A stretch of 64,000 nt of DNA from Peterkaempfera bronchialis (GTDB taxonomy: Bacteria > Actinomycetota > Actinomycetes > Streptomycetales > Streptomycetaceae). The first letter of the stretch is position 1. Each line of letters starts with the position of its first letter. The translations under genes and the position numbers were made by a program. The stretch covers positions 5,704,001 to 5,768,000 of the forward strand of contig NZ_CP031264.1 of the NCBI RefSeq assembly GCF_003258605.2, given 5' to 3'. A model generated the notes under the pieces. The model was not told the origin of the DNA. It ran no database searches and saw nothing but the letters and a program-made list of their open reading frames with translations. This document shows positions 63,301 to 64,000 of the stretch, in pieces.

Positions 63301-64000
63301 CGGAGCGGCCTGCCGCCGCTGGACGCCGCGCGCGGCCTGGAGCTCTTCGACGCCGCACTCGCCGACCCCGCCCCGCTGCTGGTGCCTGCCAGGATCGACC
63401 GTGCGGCGCTGCGTGCCCGAGCTGCCGAGGGCCCGCTGCCCGCACCGCTGCGCGGCCTCGTCCCCGGTCACGTCCGCCGCAGCGCCGCCGCCCGGGGCGC
63501 CGGTGCGGCGGCCGGCGGGTGGGCCGAACGCACCGCCTCGCTGCCCGAGGCGGAACGGGCGAGGGTGGCGGGCGACCTGGTGCTGTCCGTGGTGGGCGCG
63601 GTCCTCGGGCACGACGGCTCCGACGTGGTGGAGGCCAGCCGGTCCTTCAAGGACCTCGGGGTCGATTCGCTGACCGCGGTCGAACTCCGCAACCGCCTGA
63701 ACGCCGTGACCGGTCTGCGCCTGCCCAGCACCGTCGTCTTCGACCAACCCTCGCCGGCCGCGCTCACCGCCAGGCTGCTCGGGGAACTCGGCAGTGCCCG
63801 AACCTCCGTGCAGCCGAAGGCCGTTGAGCGTGCGGTGGCGGTGGACGAGCCGATCGCGATCGTGGGGATGGCGTGCCGTTATCCGGGTGGGGTGGGTTCG
63901 CCGGAGGATCTGTGGCGGCTGGTGGCGGAGGGGCGGGACGCGATCTCCGGGTTCCCGACCGACCGCGGCTGGGACCTCGACAACCTGTACCACCCCGACC
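56864..64000 (+). CDS. modular type I PKS after frameshift: AT-ACP / KS-AT-DH-KR-ACP / KS..., runs off the window
   Basis: Continuation of the 55343 gene in a new frame, open to the window end. Loading AT: GQGSQ at 57055, GHSIG, HAFHS at 57622 (malonyl type). Loading ACP serine 58318. Module 1: KS with C at 59026 (TACSSS); AT with GHSIG and HAFHS at 60667 (malonyl); DH with [10 protein letters not shown] at 61294 and D at 61810; KR with TGGTGGLG near 62730, an LDD motif (B type) and intact S-Y-N; ACP serine 63667. Module 2 KS starts at 63841. Expected first steps: an acetyl starter from malonate, one malonyl extension, reduction and dehydration to an enoyl chain. Without the frameshift this would be one protein of over 2880 residues. 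Confidence 0.9.
58495..58645 (+). repeat. 151-bp repeat, copy 1 (start of module 1 KS)
   Basis: Identical to 63832-63982 except one C/T difference. It covers the KS N-terminus from [18 protein letters not shown] to RGWDLD. Confidence 0.9.
63832..63982 (+). repeat. 151-bp repeat, copy 2 (start of module 2 KS)
   Basis: Second copy of the 58495-58645 block, 5337 bp further on. The identity ends at the aca/c-a difference shortly before the window edge. Confidence 0.9.

Noticed and set aside
56284-63993. 2569-codon open frame on the minus strand
   Set aside because: It is antisense to a PKS with unmistakable domains; long antisense frames are common in GC-rich genes and this one has low-complexity Arg/Pro/His-rich protein.
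1-64000. CRISPR arrays, rRNA and tRNA genes
   Set aside because: No regularly spaced identical repeats, no rRNA-like conserved blocks and no convincing tRNA cloverleaf were noticed; a covariance-model tRNA scan would be needed to exclude one fully.

Overview
The window is about 64 kb of very GC-rich DNA with actinobacterial gene density, GTG/TTG starts, four-base start/stop overlaps, an 11-gene coelichelin locus and modular PKS genes. All of this points to a Streptomyces chromosome. The many insertion-sequence scars and two secondary-metabolite loci suggest an accessory, arm-like region, although the position on the chromosome cannot be seen from here.

Layout. 1-6.6 kb: a left-truncated GNAT acetyltransferase, a DUF4240 protein, an IS scar, an XRE regulator with a membrane anchor and extracytoplasmic domain, a small secreted protein, an integrase scar, a divergent MarR/SDR pair and a cupin. 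6.7-18.8 kb: an organosulfur acquisition unit. It has an Rrf2 regulator and a DsbA-fold protein, then a 24-residue cysteine-type leader peptide, a complete peptide/nickel-type ABC importer, an NtaA/DszA-type FMN monooxygenase, a large FAD monooxygenase, a decayed second LLM monooxygenase, an alpha/beta hydrolase and an SsuE-like FMN reductase. A 16-bp perfect palindrome precedes the leader, and half of it recurs in front of the Rrf2 gene. 18.8-24 kb: a DUF1152 fragment and a minus-strand arabino-oligosaccharide unit (binding protein, two permeases, GH51 arabinofuranosidase).

24.9-47.9 kb: a complete coelichelin locus, cchA-cchK, in the order known from S. coelicolor. Four DmdR/IdeR-type iron boxes lie before cchA, cchB, cchF and between cchJ and cchK. 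The NRPS has the order A-PCP-E-C-A-PCP-E-C-A-PCP, and its A-domain pocket residues read as formyl-hydroxyornithine, threonine and hydroxyornithine. The two ABC half-exporters have complementary degenerate nucleotide-binding domains.

48-51.2 kb: a secreted trypsin-like protease with an adjacent ricin-type protein, then an epoxide-hydrolase-like enzyme divergent from an XRE-cupin regulator. 51.4-64 kb: past another IS scar, the left end of a type I polyketide cluster. A minus-strand operon carries an FkbH-like glyceryl transferase/phosphatase, a discrete ACP, a second SsuE-like flavin reductase and a DUF5988 protein. Facing the other way are a small DUF6059 gene and a modular PKS with a KSQ loading module, one KS-AT(malonyl)-DH-KR-ACP module and the start of the next KS, which runs off the window. 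The PKS reading frame is broken by one nucleotide between loading KSQ and AT (near 56863). Its module 1 carries a block of foreign-looking codon usage and a 151-bp near-identical repeat shared with the next module, both signs of recombination between modules.
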